This document shows, one piece after another, positions 44,796 through 53,470 of a DNA stretch of 64,000 nt. Made by a program: the position numbers and the translations under genes. Under the pieces are notes generated by a model, which did not search any database, was not told the origin of the DNA, and saw only the letters and a program-made list of their open reading frames with translations. Position 1 is the first letter of the stretch. Each line of letters starts with the position of its first letter. This DNA is from Streptacidiphilus sp. PB12-B1b (GTDB lineage Bacteria > Actinomycetota > Actinomycetes > Streptomycetales > Streptomycetaceae), in assembly GCF_014084125.1 (NCBI RefSeq), contig NZ_CP048405.1, positions 930,001 to 994,000 of the forward strand, given 5' to 3'.

Positions 44796-46136
44796 ATGTC
44801 GGGCGAGGGGCGAGAGGGACTCAGGGCCTGGGGGGCCTCCGCCGCGCGGCGGATCTCCGAGCGGTTGGAGCGCGGCCGCCGGGCGGCCGAGCACGACATC
44901 CACCAGGCCGAGCACCGCAACGACCCGCCGCCGGTGCACCCCGCGCCCGTGCTCTCCGATCCGCACGGCGGCCCGGCCTTCCCGGCCCTGGCGACCAGCC
45001 CCAGCGAGGCCGTGCCCTGGAGCCTGCGGGTCTCCGCCGAGATCATCTGGCGGCTGCTGATCGTCGGCGCGGGCCTGTACGTCCTGTTCCAGGTTGTGCA
45101 GACGCTGCGCATCGTCGCCTTCGCCTTCGTCGCGGCCCTGCTCATCAGCGCGTTGCTGCAGCCCACCGTCTCCCGGCTGCAGCGCCTCGGCCTGCCCCGG
45201 GCCCTGGCCGCCGCGGTCACCTTCGTCGGCGGCCTGATCGGGATAGGGCTGGTCGGCTGGTTCGTCGGCTGGCAGGTCAGCACCAACCTGGGCGAGGTCA
45301 CCACCAAGGTCCAGTCCGGCATCGCGCAGATCCACGACTGGCTGACGCACGGCCCCATGCACCTGACGGACACCCAGATCAACCAGTTCGTCAAGCAGTT
45401 GCAGAACGCCGTGGGCTCCAACAGCGACCAGATCACCTCCTTCGGCTTCTCCACCGTCGGCATCGTCATCGAGATCGTGACCGGGGTGTTCCTGGCCGCG
45501 TTCTGCACCTTCTTCCTGATCTACGACGGCGCCCGGATCTGGGGCTGGCTGCTGAAGCTGTTCCCGCCCACCGCCCGGATCGCCATGGCCGGCGCCGGCC
45601 CCCGGGCCTGGTCCACGCTGAGCGCCTACGTCCGCGGGACCGTCCTGGTCGCCTTCATCGACTCGGTCTCCATCGGCATCGGCATCTTCCTGCTCGGGGT
45701 GCCGCTGGCGCTGCCGGTCTCCGTGCTGATCTTCCTCGGCGCGTTCGTGCCGCTGGTCGGCGCGCTGGTCACCGGGACGATCGCGGTGCTGATCGCGCTG
45801 GTCACCAAGAGCGTCTTCACCGCGGCGATGGTGCTGGTGGTGCTGCTGGCCGTGCAGCAGATCGAAGGGCACCTGCTGCAGCCGCTGATCCTCGGCCGCG
45901 CGGTGCGGGTCCACCCCATCGCGGTGGTGCTGTCGGTCACGGTCGGCTCGATCATCGGCGGCATCGGCGGCGCCATCGTCGCCGTCCCGCTGGTCGCGGT
46001 CACCAACACCACCGTCGGCTACCTCAAGGCCCGCCAGCGCGCGGGCGAGGACGTCCGGGTCGCCCTGCTCACCGCCCAGGCCGAGGCCCGCGCCACCGCC
46101 GCCGACACGGGCGAGGCCCCGACCCCGGAGAGCTGA
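44796..46136 (+). CDS. AI-2E family (PerM/TqsA-like) permease
   Basis: 446-aa membrane protein with about eight hydrophobic segments. The first ~75 residues are hydrophilic and His/Asp-rich. Family hallmarks: the helix pair starting LIVGAGLYVLFQVV, FVAALLISALLQPTVSRLQRLGLP, the amphipathic central region, GAFVPLVGALVTG, and the C-terminal IEGHLLQPLILGRAVRVHP. Members export small molecules or act as Na+/H+ antiporters; cargo here is unknown. ATG 44796 follows GAAGGGG; the upstream frame start at 44718 is not supported. Confidence 0.9.
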   Translation: MSGEGREGLRAWGASAARRISERLERGRRAAEHDIHQAEHRNDPPPVHPAPVLSDPHGGPAFPALATSPSEAVPWSLRVSAEIIWRLLIVGAGLYVLFQVVQTLRIVAFAFVAALLISALLQPTVSRLQRLGLPRALAAAVTFVGGLIGIGLVGWFVGWQVSTNLGEVTTKVQSGIAQIHDWLTHGPMHLTDTQINQFVKQLQNAVGSNSDQITSFGFSTVGIVIEIVTGVFLAAFCTFFLIYDGARIWGWLLKLFPPTARIAMAGAGPRAWSTLSAYVRGTVLVAFIDSVSIGIGIFLLGVPLALPVSVLIFLGAFVPLVGALVTGTIAVLIALVTKSVFTAAMVLVVLLAVQQIEGHLLQPLILGRAVRVHPIAVVLSVTVGSIIGGIGGAIVAVPLVAVTNTTVGYLKARQRAGEDVRVALLTAQAEARATAADTGEAPTPES

Positions 46137-46149
46137 ACTCCCGGGGGTC
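46121..46149. terminator. Imperfect hairpin between AI-2E permease and ahpD genes
   Basis: GACCCC (46121-46126) pairs with GGGGTC (46144-46149) and the inner bases (GGAG/CTCC) continue the stem with bulges. It spans the permease stop codon and lies between convergent genes; a plausible but not strong terminator. Confidence 0.4.
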
Positions 46150-46179
46150 GGGGCCTGGGCCCGGCGCTGTCGGCTACTG

Positions 46180-46719
46180 CTACGCCTGCGCGGGCAGGCG
46201 TCCCTCGGCCTCCAGCGTCACCGCGACGGCCTGGACCACCGAGGCGATCCGGATCGCGGCCTGGACGGTCTCCCGCTCCACGCCCGCCTTGCGCAGCACC
46301 TGCTCGTGCGAGTCCAGGCACTGGCCGCAGCCGTTGATCGCGGAGACCGCGAGGCACCACAGCTCGAAGTCGACCTTCTCCACGCCCGGGTTGCCGATGA
46401 CGTTCATCCGCAGCCCGGCCCGCAGCGTCCCGTACTCCTTGTCGGAGAGCAGGTGCAGCGTGCGGTAGTACACGTTGTTCATGGCCATCATCGCGGCGGC
46501 GGACTTGGCCGCGGTGTACGCCTCCGGGCTCAGCTCCGCCCTGGCCTGCGGCTCCAGCTCAGCCAGCACCCGCTCGCCGCGCGAGGCGATCGCGCAGGCC
46601 AGCACCATGCCCCAGAGCTGCTGGGCCGGCAGGTCGGAGTTGCCGACGACCGAGCCGAGGTTCAGCTTCAGGTCCTTGGCGTACTCGGGCAGCGCGGCCT
46701 TGAGTTCATCGAGAGCCAC
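46180..46719 (-). CDS. ahpD: Alkyl hydroperoxide reductase AhpD
   Basis: Carboxymuconolactone-decarboxylase-fold disulfide reductase that recharges AhpC. 179 aa. The active-site pair is in [15 protein letters not shown] (CxxC with the following His), preceded by [12 protein letters not shown] and the [11 protein letters not shown] helix. GTG 46719 begins 4 bp after the ahpC stop with no clear ribosome-binding site, so translation is coupled to ahpC. Second gene of the ahpC-ahpD operon controlled by divergent oxyR. Confidence 0.94.
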   Translation of the reverse strand: MALDELKAALPEYAKDLKLNLGSVVGNSDLPAQQLWGMVLACAIASRGERVLAELEPQARAELSPEAYTAAKSAAAMMAMNNVYYRTLHLLSDKEYGTLRAGLRMNVIGNPGVEKVDFELWCLAVSAINGCGQCLDSHEQVLRKAGVERETVQAAIRIASVVQAVAVTLEAEGRLPAQA

Positions 46720-46723
46720 CGCG

Positions 46724-47278
46724 TCACTCGCCCGCGAGCAGGGCGACCGGGTCGAGCGTGGTCTCGCCCTTGTTCCAGTTGCACGGGCACAGCTCGTCGG
46801 TCTGCAGCGCGTCCAGCACCCGCAGCACCTCCTTGGGGTTGCGGCCCACGGAACCGGCGGTGACCATGACGAACTGGATCTCGTTGTTGGGGTCCACGAT
46901 GAACACGGCGCGCTGCGCGGTGCCGTCCTCGCCCTCGACGCCGCACTCCCGCATCAGCTCGTGCTTGACGTCCGCGAGCATCGGGAAGGGCAGGTCGCGC
47001 AGGTCCTTGTGGTCCTTGCGCCAGGCGTGGTGCACGTACTCGGAGTCGCCGGAGACGCCGAGGACCTGCGCGTCGCGGTCGGCGAACTCCTCGTTCAGCT
47101 TGCCGAAGGCGGCGATCTCGGTGGGACACACGAAGGTGAAGTCCATCGGCCAGAAGAAGACGATCCGCCACTTGCCCTCGTAGGACTTGTGGTTGATCTG
47201 GGCGAAGGCCCGGTCCGCGTCGAGGTCGACGCAGGCGTTCAGGTCGTACGCGGGGAACTTGTCACCGATGGTGAGCAC
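46724..47278 (-). CDS. ahpC: Alkyl hydroperoxide reductase AhpC (peroxiredoxin)
   Basis: Two-cysteine peroxiredoxin of 184 aa that reduces H2O2 and organic peroxides. The peroxidatic Cys is in [14 protein letters not shown]; the C-terminal resolving Cys in [11 protein letters not shown], an extra CPC arrangement as in mycobacterial-type AhpC. GTG 47278 has AAGGAG at a 6-nt distance. Reduced by AhpD. Expression should be induced by peroxide through OxyR binding in the 141-bp divergent promoter region. Confidence 0.95.
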   Translation of the reverse strand: MLTIGDKFPAYDLNACVDLDADRAFAQINHKSYEGKWRIVFFWPMDFTFVCPTEIAAFGKLNEEFADRDAQVLGVSGDSEYVHHAWRKDHKDLRDLPFPMLADVKHELMRECGVEGEDGTAQRAVFIVDPNNEIQFVMVTAGSVGRNPKEVLRVLDALQTDELCPCNWNKGETTLDPVALLAGE

Positions 47279-47373
47279 GTTCGCTCCTTCTTGGTTCTGA
47301 TTGAGGGGTTTCGTCCGGGTCTCACCGGGGTCGCCAGGGGCCGCAGACTGCCCTACCGTGACACATCGCGTAC

Positions 47374-47399
47374 TGATCAGTGAAATAGCTACACTGGAT
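47374..47399. promoter_or_regulatory. Candidate OxyR site and oxyR promoter
   Basis: CAGTG-AAATAGCTA-CACTG (47378-47396) is a symmetric LysR-type element with the palindromic centre TAGCTA. TACACT (47390-47395) can serve as the oxyR -10, so the element overlaps the oxyR promoter, as expected for autoregulation and divergent activation of ahpC. Confidence 0.6.
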
Positions 47400-47419
47400 C
47401 CCATTGATCGGAGGAAGTT

Positions 47420-48334
47420 ATCAGCAAGGCCCGCACTCCCACGCCCGCCCAGCTCAGGGCCTTCGTCGCGGTCGTGGAGCACCGCCACTTCCGCGACGCC
47501 GCCGCCGCGATCGGAATGAGCCAGCCCGCCCTGTCCGGGGCCGTCGCCGCGCTGGAGGACGGACTGGGGGCGCAGCTGGTCGAGCGCACCACCCGCAAGG
47601 TCATCATCACCCCGCTGGGGGAGCGCGTCGCCGACCACGCGCGCGGCGTGCTCGCCGGACTGCACGCCCTCACCGAGGAGGTCGAGGCGTCCCGGCTGCC
47701 CTTCACCGGCCCGCTGCACCTGGGCGTCATCCCCACCGTCGCCCCCTACCTGCTGCCGACCGTGCTCCGGCTGGCCCGCGACAGCTACCCCGAGCTGGAA
47801 CTCCACATCCACGAGGAGCGCACCGCCCGGCTGCTCGACGGCCTCGGCTCCGGGAGGCTGGACGTCCTGGTCCTGGCCCTCCCCGGCGGCCCCGGGATGA
47901 CCGACATCCCGCTGTACGACGAGGACTTCGTCCTGGTCACCCCGACCGGCCACGGGCTCGCCGGGCGCACCGGCGTCCCCCGCGACCTGCTGCTGGACCT
48001 GGACGTCCTGCTGCTCGAAGAGGGCCACTGCCTGCGCGACCAGGCCCTGGAGCTGTGCCGGGAGGCCCCCGGCGGCACCCGCGCCGCCGGGCTGCCCACC
48101 CTGGTGCAGCTGGTCGCCGGGGGTCTGGGCGTGACGCTGCTCCCGGCCGCCGCCGTCGCGGTCGAGACCGGCCGCTCCGACCGGCTCGCCACCACCCGCT
48201 TCGCCGCCCCCGCCCCCGGCCGCCGGATCGGCCTCACCCACCGCCCCGGCTCCGCCCGCACCCCCGAGTACCACCGCCTCGCCGCCGCCCTCCGCGACGC
48301 CCTCCAGGCCCTGCCGGTGCGGCTAGTCTGCTGA
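47420..48334 (+). CDS. oxyR: OxyR hydrogen-peroxide-sensing LysR regulator, apparent AUC start
   Basis: 304-aa LysR-type activator of peroxide genes. The HTH (AQLRAFVAVVEHRHFRDAAA, then MSQPALSGAVAALEDGL) and the redox Cys pair are intact: Cys204 and Cys213 in GHCLRDQALELCRE. There is no ATG, GTG or TTG in frame between the TGA at 47405-47407 and GTG 47474, yet the first HTH helix lies before 47474. ATC 47420 is preceded by GGAGG with 5-nt spacing and is the only well-placed initiation site. If GTG 47474 were used, helix 1 would be lost. A sequence error is the alternative. It is followed after 15 bp by the ATPase gene. Confidence 0.85.
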   Translation: MSKARTPTPAQLRAFVAVVEHRHFRDAAAAIGMSQPALSGAVAALEDGLGAQLVERTTRKVIITPLGERVADHARGVLAGLHALTEEVEASRLPFTGPLHLGVIPTVAPYLLPTVLRLARDSYPELELHIHEERTARLLDGLGSGRLDVLVLALPGGPGMTDIPLYDEDFVLVTPTGHGLAGRTGVPRDLLLDLDVLLLEEGHCLRDQALELCREAPGGTRAAGLPTLVQLVAGGLGVTLLPAAAVAVETGRSDRLATTRFAAPAPGRRIGLTHRPGSARTPEYHRLAAALRDALQALPVRLVC

Positions 48335-48349
48335 CAGGAGGTGGCGCAG

Positions 48350-49684
48350 GTGTACCTGTCGCGTGTACGGATCGACGGCATCAAGGGTTTCCGGGGCTCG
48401 CGGGCGGTGGATCTCACGCTGACCCGCCCGGACGGCAGCCACGCGGGCTGGACCGTCCTGGCCGGACGCAACAGCTCGGGCAAGACCAGCCTGCTCCAGG
48501 CCGTCGCCGTCGCCCTGCTCTCCCCGGCCCAGGCGTACCCGCTCGTCCCCGACCTCCCCTCCTGGCGCTCGGCCGACCCCGGCCGGATCGAGCTGACCCT
48601 CGCCGGGACCGGGGACGCCGCCGCCACCGTCAGCGGCCGGATCGACTCCTGCGCGGAGCAGGGCGACATCGACGTCACCTGCACCTGGGTGGTGACCCCC
48701 GGGCGGGAGCAGATCCGGCCGAACGTCGTCTGGGAGCGCACCGGGTCGGCGCCGACGGCCGACGGCGCCCCGGCGGGCCCGTTCTCCGACCCCGAATGGG
48801 AGTTCGCCCTGCTCGGCACGGTCTCGGGCTTCGGCCCCTTCCGCCGGATGTCCGAGAACGCCCGCCGGGACGGCCGCGCCTTCACCAGCCTCTTCAGCGA
48901 GGACGCCGCCCTGACCGAGGGCGTCGCCTGGCTCGTGGACCTGGACCACCGCAGCCTGGAGGGCAACACCGGCGCGCAGGAGACCAGGGACGCGGTCATC
49001 GCGCTGCTCGCCGACGGCCTGCTCCCGGACGGCCTCCAGGTCGCCGGGGTCTCCTCCGACGGGCTCTCGGTGCGGGCCGCCGACGGCAGCGAGTTCCCGC
49101 TCGCCGAGATGAGCCAGGGCGTCCGCACCGCCGTGGCCCTCGCCGTCTCCCTGGTCTGGGAGCTGGCCCAGGACGACCCCGGCACCTGGTTCGGACGCCA
49201 CGACGGCCACGTCGCCGTCGTCCGCCCCGGCATCGTCCTGATCGACGAGGTCGACGCCCACCTGCACGTCACCTGGCAGCAGCGGATCGGCTACTGGCTC
49301 ACCTCCCGCTTCCCCCGGGTCCAGTTCGTCGTCACCACCCACAGCCCCTACATCTGCCAGGCCGCCGACCCCGGCGGCCTCATCCGCCTCGGCTCCGCCA
49401 CCGACGGCACCGCCCCCGAGGTCGTCGACGAGGAGCTGTACCGAAGGGTCGTCTACGGCAGTGGCGACGACGCGATCATGTCGGAGCTGTTCGGCCTGGA
49501 GACCCCCTACTCGGCGGTCGCCGAGGACGCCCGCCGTCGGATCGGCGATCTGGAGGGCCGGGTGCTGAGCGGCGACGCCTCCGGGGACGAGCTCGCCGAG
49601 TACGAGGCGCTGAGCAGCAGACTCAACAGCTCCCTCAGCGCCCGGGTCGACGAGGTGGCCGGCCGACTGGCGCGCGGCCGGTGA
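48350..49684 (+). CDS. AAA ATPase, PtuA-like (Septu-type defence)
   Basis: 444-aa ATPase of the AAA_21/OLD-like group. Walker A GRNSSGKT at residues 39-46. A signature-like helix MSQGVRTAVALAVSLVWELA is followed by Walker B VLIDEVDAHLH (residues 296-306) and the H-loop VVTTHSP (327-333). No coiled-coil insertion of SMC length is seen. GTG 48350 is chosen over GTG 48341 because AGGAGGT (48336-48342) then has correct spacing. The start lies 15 bp after oxyR and the stop overlaps the HNH gene (GTGA). ATPase plus HNH nuclease is the two-gene layout of Septu (PtuA-PtuB). Alternative: an uncharacterised genome-maintenance pair. Confidence 0.8.
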   Translation: MYLSRVRIDGIKGFRGSRAVDLTLTRPDGSHAGWTVLAGRNSSGKTSLLQAVAVALLSPAQAYPLVPDLPSWRSADPGRIELTLAGTGDAAATVSGRIDSCAEQGDIDVTCTWVVTPGREQIRPNVVWERTGSAPTADGAPAGPFSDPEWEFALLGTVSGFGPFRRMSENARRDGRAFTSLFSEDAALTEGVAWLVDLDHRSLEGNTGAQETRDAVIALLADGLLPDGLQVAGVSSDGLSVRAADGSEFPLAEMSQGVRTAVALAVSLVWELAQDDPGTWFGRHDGHVAVVRPGIVLIDEVDAHLHVTWQQRIGYWLTSRFPRVQFVVTTHSPYICQAADPGGLIRLGSATDGTAPEVVDEELYRRVVYGSGDDAIMSELFGLETPYSAVAEDARRRIGDLEGRVLSGDASGDELAEYEALSSRLNSSLSARVDEVAGRLARGR

Positions 49685-50397
49685 TCCCGCTCCGGCGTCC
49701 GCCTCTGGAAAGGGAGTTGCAGCGCCGCTTGGCCGCTCGCACCACCGCCCTTTCCCGCCAGGGCGCGTCCGGCGACCGCGCCCGTCGCGCCTGGTCCAAC
49801 GCCGATGTGTTACGACGCCAACTGCGAGAGGTGCTGGAGGGCATGGCGCCGGGCGTCCAGCGCTGCATGTACTGCGGCGACAGCCAGGGATCCTCCATCG
49901 ACCACTTCGAGCCGCTCAGCCTTGCCCCGCTCAAGGCGTTCGCCTGGATGAACCATCTGCTGGCCTGCACCCACTGCAACAGCAACCACAAGCGCGACCG
50001 CTTCCCGGTGGACGCGGAGGGCCACTGCCTGCTGGTCGACCCGACCAGTGAGGACCCCGCACTGCACCTCCAACTCGTCCTGCGCACGGGGGAGTACCAG
50101 GCCCGGACGCCCAAGGGGCAGGCCACCATCGAGGTTTTCGGACTGGCCCGGCCGTCCCTCGAACGCGGACGGGCCAAGGCGTTCGTCCGCTGCCGGTCGA
50201 TGCTCCGGGACCTCGGCGGGCTGATCGAGGCGGGCGAGGACGACGAGGCCATGGAGGTCGCCGAATCGCTCCGGGTGCAACCGTTCGCCGACGTGCTGCA
50301 CGCCATGCAGACCGTCCAGGACCGGCCGGGAGCAGCGGTCGTCCTCGGCGCCCGGGAGCTGGAGAGCCTGCGGTGGCTCACCGTGCTGCTCGCATAG
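49681..50397 (+). CDS. HNH endonuclease, PtuB-like (Septu-type defence), TTA codon
   Basis: 238-aa nuclease. Zinc/HNH residues: Cys62 and Cys65 (RCMYCGDSQ), Asp74-His75 (SSIDHFEP), Asn91 (MNHLLAC), Cys96, Cys99 and Asn100 (CTHCNSNHKRDRFP). This IDHF...N...CxxCN layout, followed by LLVDPTSEDPALHL, is that of PtuB/TIGR02646-like nucleases. GTG 49681 overlaps the ATPase stop by 4 bp. Codon 44 (49810-49812) is TTA, so the nuclease should be made only when the bldA tRNA is active. Codon use at the 5' end is less GC-optimised than in the ATPase gene. Confidence 0.82.
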   Translation: MIPLRRPPLERELQRRLAARTTALSRQGASGDRARRAWSNADVLRRQLREVLEGMAPGVQRCMYCGDSQGSSIDHFEPLSLAPLKAFAWMNHLLACTHCNSNHKRDRFPVDAEGHCLLVDPTSEDPALHLQLVLRTGEYQARTPKGQATIEVFGLARPSLERGRAKAFVRCRSMLRDLGGLIEAGEDDEAMEVAESLRVQPFADVLHAMQTVQDRPGAAVVLGARELESLRWLTVLLA

Positions 50398-50408
50398 GGT
50401 GCGTGACC

Positions 50409-51380
50409 ATGAGCAACCTTGAGACCGCCCCGCAGGCGCGGGTCTGCGGCGGGCGGCAGGACGTGTCGGGCACGCCGGTGCACGAGCTGCTGACGGGCAA
50501 GCAGGTCCCGCTCGGTGAGAGCACCGTGGTCCGCCGGCTGCTGCCGAACCTCGGCCGCCGCATGATCGGCGCCTGGTGCTTCGTCGACCACTACGGCCCG
50601 GACGACATCACCGACGAGCCCGGGATGCAGGTGGCCCCGCACCCGCACACCGGGCTGCAGACCGTCAGCTGGCTGCACGACGGCCAGGTGCAGCACCGCG
50701 ACAGCGTCGGCAGCGTGGCCACTGTCCGGCCGCGCGAGCTGGGGCTGATGACGGCGGGCCGCGCCATCGCGCACTCCGAGCAGTCCCCGCGCGACCACGG
50801 CCCGCTGCTGCACGGCGCGCAACTGTGGGTCGCGCTCCCCGGCGAGCACCGGCACACCGAGCCGCACTTCGAGCACCACCCGGTGCTGCCCGAGGTCGCC
50901 GCCCCCGGCCTGCACGCCACCGTCATCCTGGGCGAGCTGGACGGCGCACTCTCGCCCGGCGCCACCTACTCGCCGCTGGTCGGCGCGGACCTCACCCTCG
51001 CCGAGGGCGCCTCGGCCCGGCTCCCGCTCGACCCCGACTTCGAGTACGCGGTGCTGGCCATGGCGGGCGCCGCCGACGTCGACGGCGTCCGGGTCGAGCC
51101 CGGCGCGCTGCTGTACCTCGGCTGCGGCCGCACCGGGCTGCCGCTGCGCGCCGTCACCGACAGCAGCCTGCTGCTGCTCGGCGGCGAGCCCTTCGAGGAG
51201 AAGATCGTCATGTTCTGGAACTTCGTGGCCCGCACCGGCGAGGAGATCGCCGAGGCCCGCGACGCCTGGAACAGCCCGTCCGCCGGCTCCTTCGGCGAGG
51301 TCCACGGCTACCAGGGCGCCCGCCTGCTCGCCCCGCCGCTCCCCCCGGTCCCGCTCAAGCCCCGCGGCCGCGCCCGCTGA
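50409..51380 (+). CDS. Pirin-family bicupin
   Basis: 323-aa protein with the pirin double cupin. The metal-site motif in the N-terminal cupin is HPHTGLQTVSWLHDGQVQH, and RAIAHSEQSP follows; the C-terminal cupin contains PFEEKIVMFWNFV. Some bacterial pirins have quercetinase activity or bind central-metabolism enzymes; role here unknown. ATG 50409 is used. It starts 11 bp after the HNH gene, so it may belong to the same transcript, although pirin is not known as part of Septu systems. Confidence 0.9.
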   Translation: MSNLETAPQARVCGGRQDVSGTPVHELLTGKQVPLGESTVVRRLLPNLGRRMIGAWCFVDHYGPDDITDEPGMQVAPHPHTGLQTVSWLHDGQVQHRDSVGSVATVRPRELGLMTAGRAIAHSEQSPRDHGPLLHGAQLWVALPGEHRHTEPHFEHHPVLPEVAAPGLHATVILGELDGALSPGATYSPLVGADLTLAEGASARLPLDPDFEYAVLAMAGAADVDGVRVEPGALLYLGCGRTGLPLRAVTDSSLLLLGGEPFEEKIVMFWNFVARTGEEIAEARDAWNSPSAGSFGEVHGYQGARLLAPPLPPVPLKPRGRAR

Positions 51381-51505
51381 CGCCGCCCGCGCCCCCGCTG
51401 CGGCGCGTCCCGCTGCGGCGCGTTCGGGCCCGGGAATGCCGCTACCGCACGGATGGTTGTCCATGCCATCCACCGCAGTTTCGGCCGCAACGAGAGGAAC
51501 CGGAC

Positions 51506-51850
51506 GTGTACATGCACTCCTCCAGCCCCACCCTCGCCGCGGAGTACGCCCGGGCCCAGCTGTTCTTCGACTCCAAGGCGTACAGCGACGCCGCCCTGAT
51601 CCTGGTCGGGGTCGTCGCCCAGGAGCCGGCCAACACCGCCGCCCGGCTGCTGCTGGCCCGGTCGTACTACCACTCCGCCCAGCTGGGCCGGGCGGAGGCC
51701 GAGCTGCGGCGCATCCTGGAGCGCGACCCGGTCGAGGCGTACGCCCACTTCATGCTGGGCCGCACCCTCCAGCGCCAGAGCCGCCCCGCCGAGGCCCTCC
51801 CCCACCTCCGCCTCGCCGCCGCCATGGACACCGCCCTCCACGCCGCCTGA
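51506..51850 (+). CDS. Small tetratricopeptide-repeat protein
   Basis: 114 aa, made almost wholly of three TPR-like helical pairs: LAAEYARAQLFFDSKAYSDA, then ARLLLARSYYHSAQLGRAEA, then AYAHFMLGRTLQRQSRPAEA. Such proteins are scaffolds for protein contacts; no partner is evident. GTG 51506 is favoured over ATG 51512 by distance to GAGAGG. Convergent with fumC. Confidence 0.82.
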   Translation: MYMHSSSPTLAAEYARAQLFFDSKAYSDAALILVGVVAQEPANTAARLLLARSYYHSAQLGRAEAELRRILERDPVEAYAHFMLGRTLQRQSRPAEALPHLRLAAAMDTALHAA

Positions 51851-51877
51851 CGGCCGCCGCTGTCCTACGGCTCCGCC

Positions 51878-51907
51878 CGGCCCCGGCCTGATTCCAGGCC
51901 GGGGCCG
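51878..51907. terminator. Bidirectional terminator TPR gene/fumC
   Basis: Perfect 12-bp GC stem, CGGCCCCGGCCT (51878-51889) and AGGCCGGGGCCG (51896-51907), with a 6-nt loop between convergent genes. Confidence 0.8.
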
Positions 51908-51921
51908 TTGCCGACGGCGGG

Positions 51922-53307
51922 CTATGGGTGGGTCATCCGCAGGACGTCCAGGGCGGCGTCGAGTTGTTCCTCGGTGAGCTTGCCCTGGTCGACGTAGCCG
52001 CGCTCCAGGACCACCTGGCGGATGGTCTTGCGCTCGGCCAGGGCCTGCTTGGCGGTCTTGGCGGCCTCCTCGTAGCCGATCCAGCGGTTCAGCGGGGTCA
52101 CCACGGAGGGGGAGGACTCGGCGTACTCGCGCAGCCGGTCGGTGTTGGCGGTGATGCCGTCCACGGTCCGGTCGGCGAGCAGCCGGGCGACGTTGGCCAG
52201 CAGCCGGATCGACTCCAGCAGGTTGCGGGCGATCACCGGCAGCATCACATTGAGCTCGAAGTTGCCGGCCGCGCCCGCCGCCGCGACCACCGCGTCATTG
52301 CCGGTGACCTGCGCGGCGACCATCACCACGGCCTCCGGGATGACCGGGTTGACCTTGCCCGGCATGATCGAGGAGCCCGGCTGCAGGTCGGGCAGGTTGA
52401 TCTCGCCCAGGCCGGTGCGCGGGCCGGAGCCCATCCAGCGCAGGTCGTTGGCGATCTTGGTGAAGCCGACGCCGACGGTCCGCAGCTGCCCGCTCAGCTC
52501 GACCAGCGCGTCCCGCGCGCCCTGCGCCTCGAAGTGGTTGCGGGCCTCCGTCAGCGGCAGCCCGGTGACCCGGGCGACCTCGGCGATGACGGCGGCGGAG
52601 AAGCCGGGCGGGGTGTTGATGCCGGTGCCCACGGCGGTTCCGCCCAGCGGCAGTTCGGCGACCCGGGGCAGCGTCGCCCGCAGCCGCTCCACGCCGTAGC
52701 GGACCTGCGCGGCGTACCCGCCGAACTCCTGTCCGAGGGTGACCGGCGTGGCGTCCATCAGATGCGTCCGCCCCGACTTCACCGTCGTGGCGAACTCCTC
52801 GGCCTTGCGCTCCAGCGCCGCCGCGAGGTGCTCCAGTGCGGGGACGAGGTCCCCGGTGACCGCTGCCGTGGCGGCGATGTGGATGGAGCTGGGGAAGACG
52901 TCATTCGACGACTGGCTGGCATTGACCTCGTCATTGGGATGGACCGGTCGTCCCAACCGCTCGCTCGCCAGCGCGGCGATCACCTCGTTGGTGTTCATGT
53001 TGGACGAGGTGCCCGAGCCGGTCTGGAACACGTCGATCGGGAACTCGGCGTCCCACCGGCCCTCGGCGACCTCCTCGGCCGCCTCGGCGATGGCCTGCGC
53101 TGTCGCCTTGTCCAGCACCCCGAGTCCGGCGTTCACCGTCGCCGCCGCCGCCTTGATCCGCGCCAGCGCGGCGATGTGCGCGGACTCCAGCCGCTGGCCG
53201 GAGATCGGGAAGTTCTCCACTGCGCGCTGCGTCTGCGCCCCCCACTTGGCCCGCGCGGGCACCCGCACCTCGCCCATCGAATCGTGCTCGATCCGGAACT
53301 CACTCAT
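51922..53307 (-). CDS. fumC: Fumarate hydratase class II
   Basis: Iron-independent fumarase of 461 aa, converting fumarate and malate in the TCA cycle. Superfamily signature [16 protein letters not shown] is intact, with the active-site [14 protein letters not shown] and [16 protein letters not shown] blocks. ATG 53307 has GGAGG 9 nt upstream. A second, Fe-S class I fumarase is encoded 3.4 kb away; having both allows activity under oxidative stress or iron shortage. Confidence 0.96.
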   Translation of the reverse strand: MSEFRIEHDSMGEVRVPARAKWGAQTQRAVENFPISGQRLESAHIAALARIKAAAATVNAGLGVLDKATAQAIAEAAEEVAEGRWDAEFPIDVFQTGSGTSSNMNTNEVIAALASERLGRPVHPNDEVNASQSSNDVFPSSIHIAATAAVTGDLVPALEHLAAALERKAEEFATTVKSGRTHLMDATPVTLGQEFGGYAAQVRYGVERLRATLPRVAELPLGGTAVGTGINTPPGFSAAVIAEVARVTGLPLTEARNHFEAQGARDALVELSGQLRTVGVGFTKIANDLRWMGSGPRTGLGEINLPDLQPGSSIMPGKVNPVIPEAVVMVAAQVTGNDAVVAAAGAAGNFELNVMLPVIARNLLESIRLLANVARLLADRTVDGITANTDRLREYAESSPSVVTPLNRWIGYEEAAKTAKQALAERKTIRQVVLERGYVDQGKLTEEQLDAALDVLRMTHP

Positions 53308-53470
53308 GGTCCATACCTCCAGTGTCGACAGCGACAGCAGCCTCTCCTCTGTTCCCCTCCTGCCCCCGCTGCGCGCCCGCCGGGCGTGTCGGCCCGCGCT
53401 GCGGGAACTCCGGCGTGCGCATCGAACGTCGTACGCCATGAGCACGGGACCGGCGACGGGGGAGCCGACG
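53308..53470. other. Divergent promoter region fumC / membrane protein
   Basis: 163 bp. No gene or clear repeat is seen; the GGGGGAG ribosome-binding site at about 53458-53464 belongs to the next gene. An upstream ATG at 53438 is in frame but has no ribosome-binding site. Confidence 0.35.

Noticed and set aside
47404-49680. Plus-strand frame from TTG 47404 leading into the HNH gene
   Set aside because: Arg/Pro-rich shadow of oxyR and the ATPase gene; the HNH protein starts at GTG 49681 where motif content and the overlap with the ATPase stop begin.
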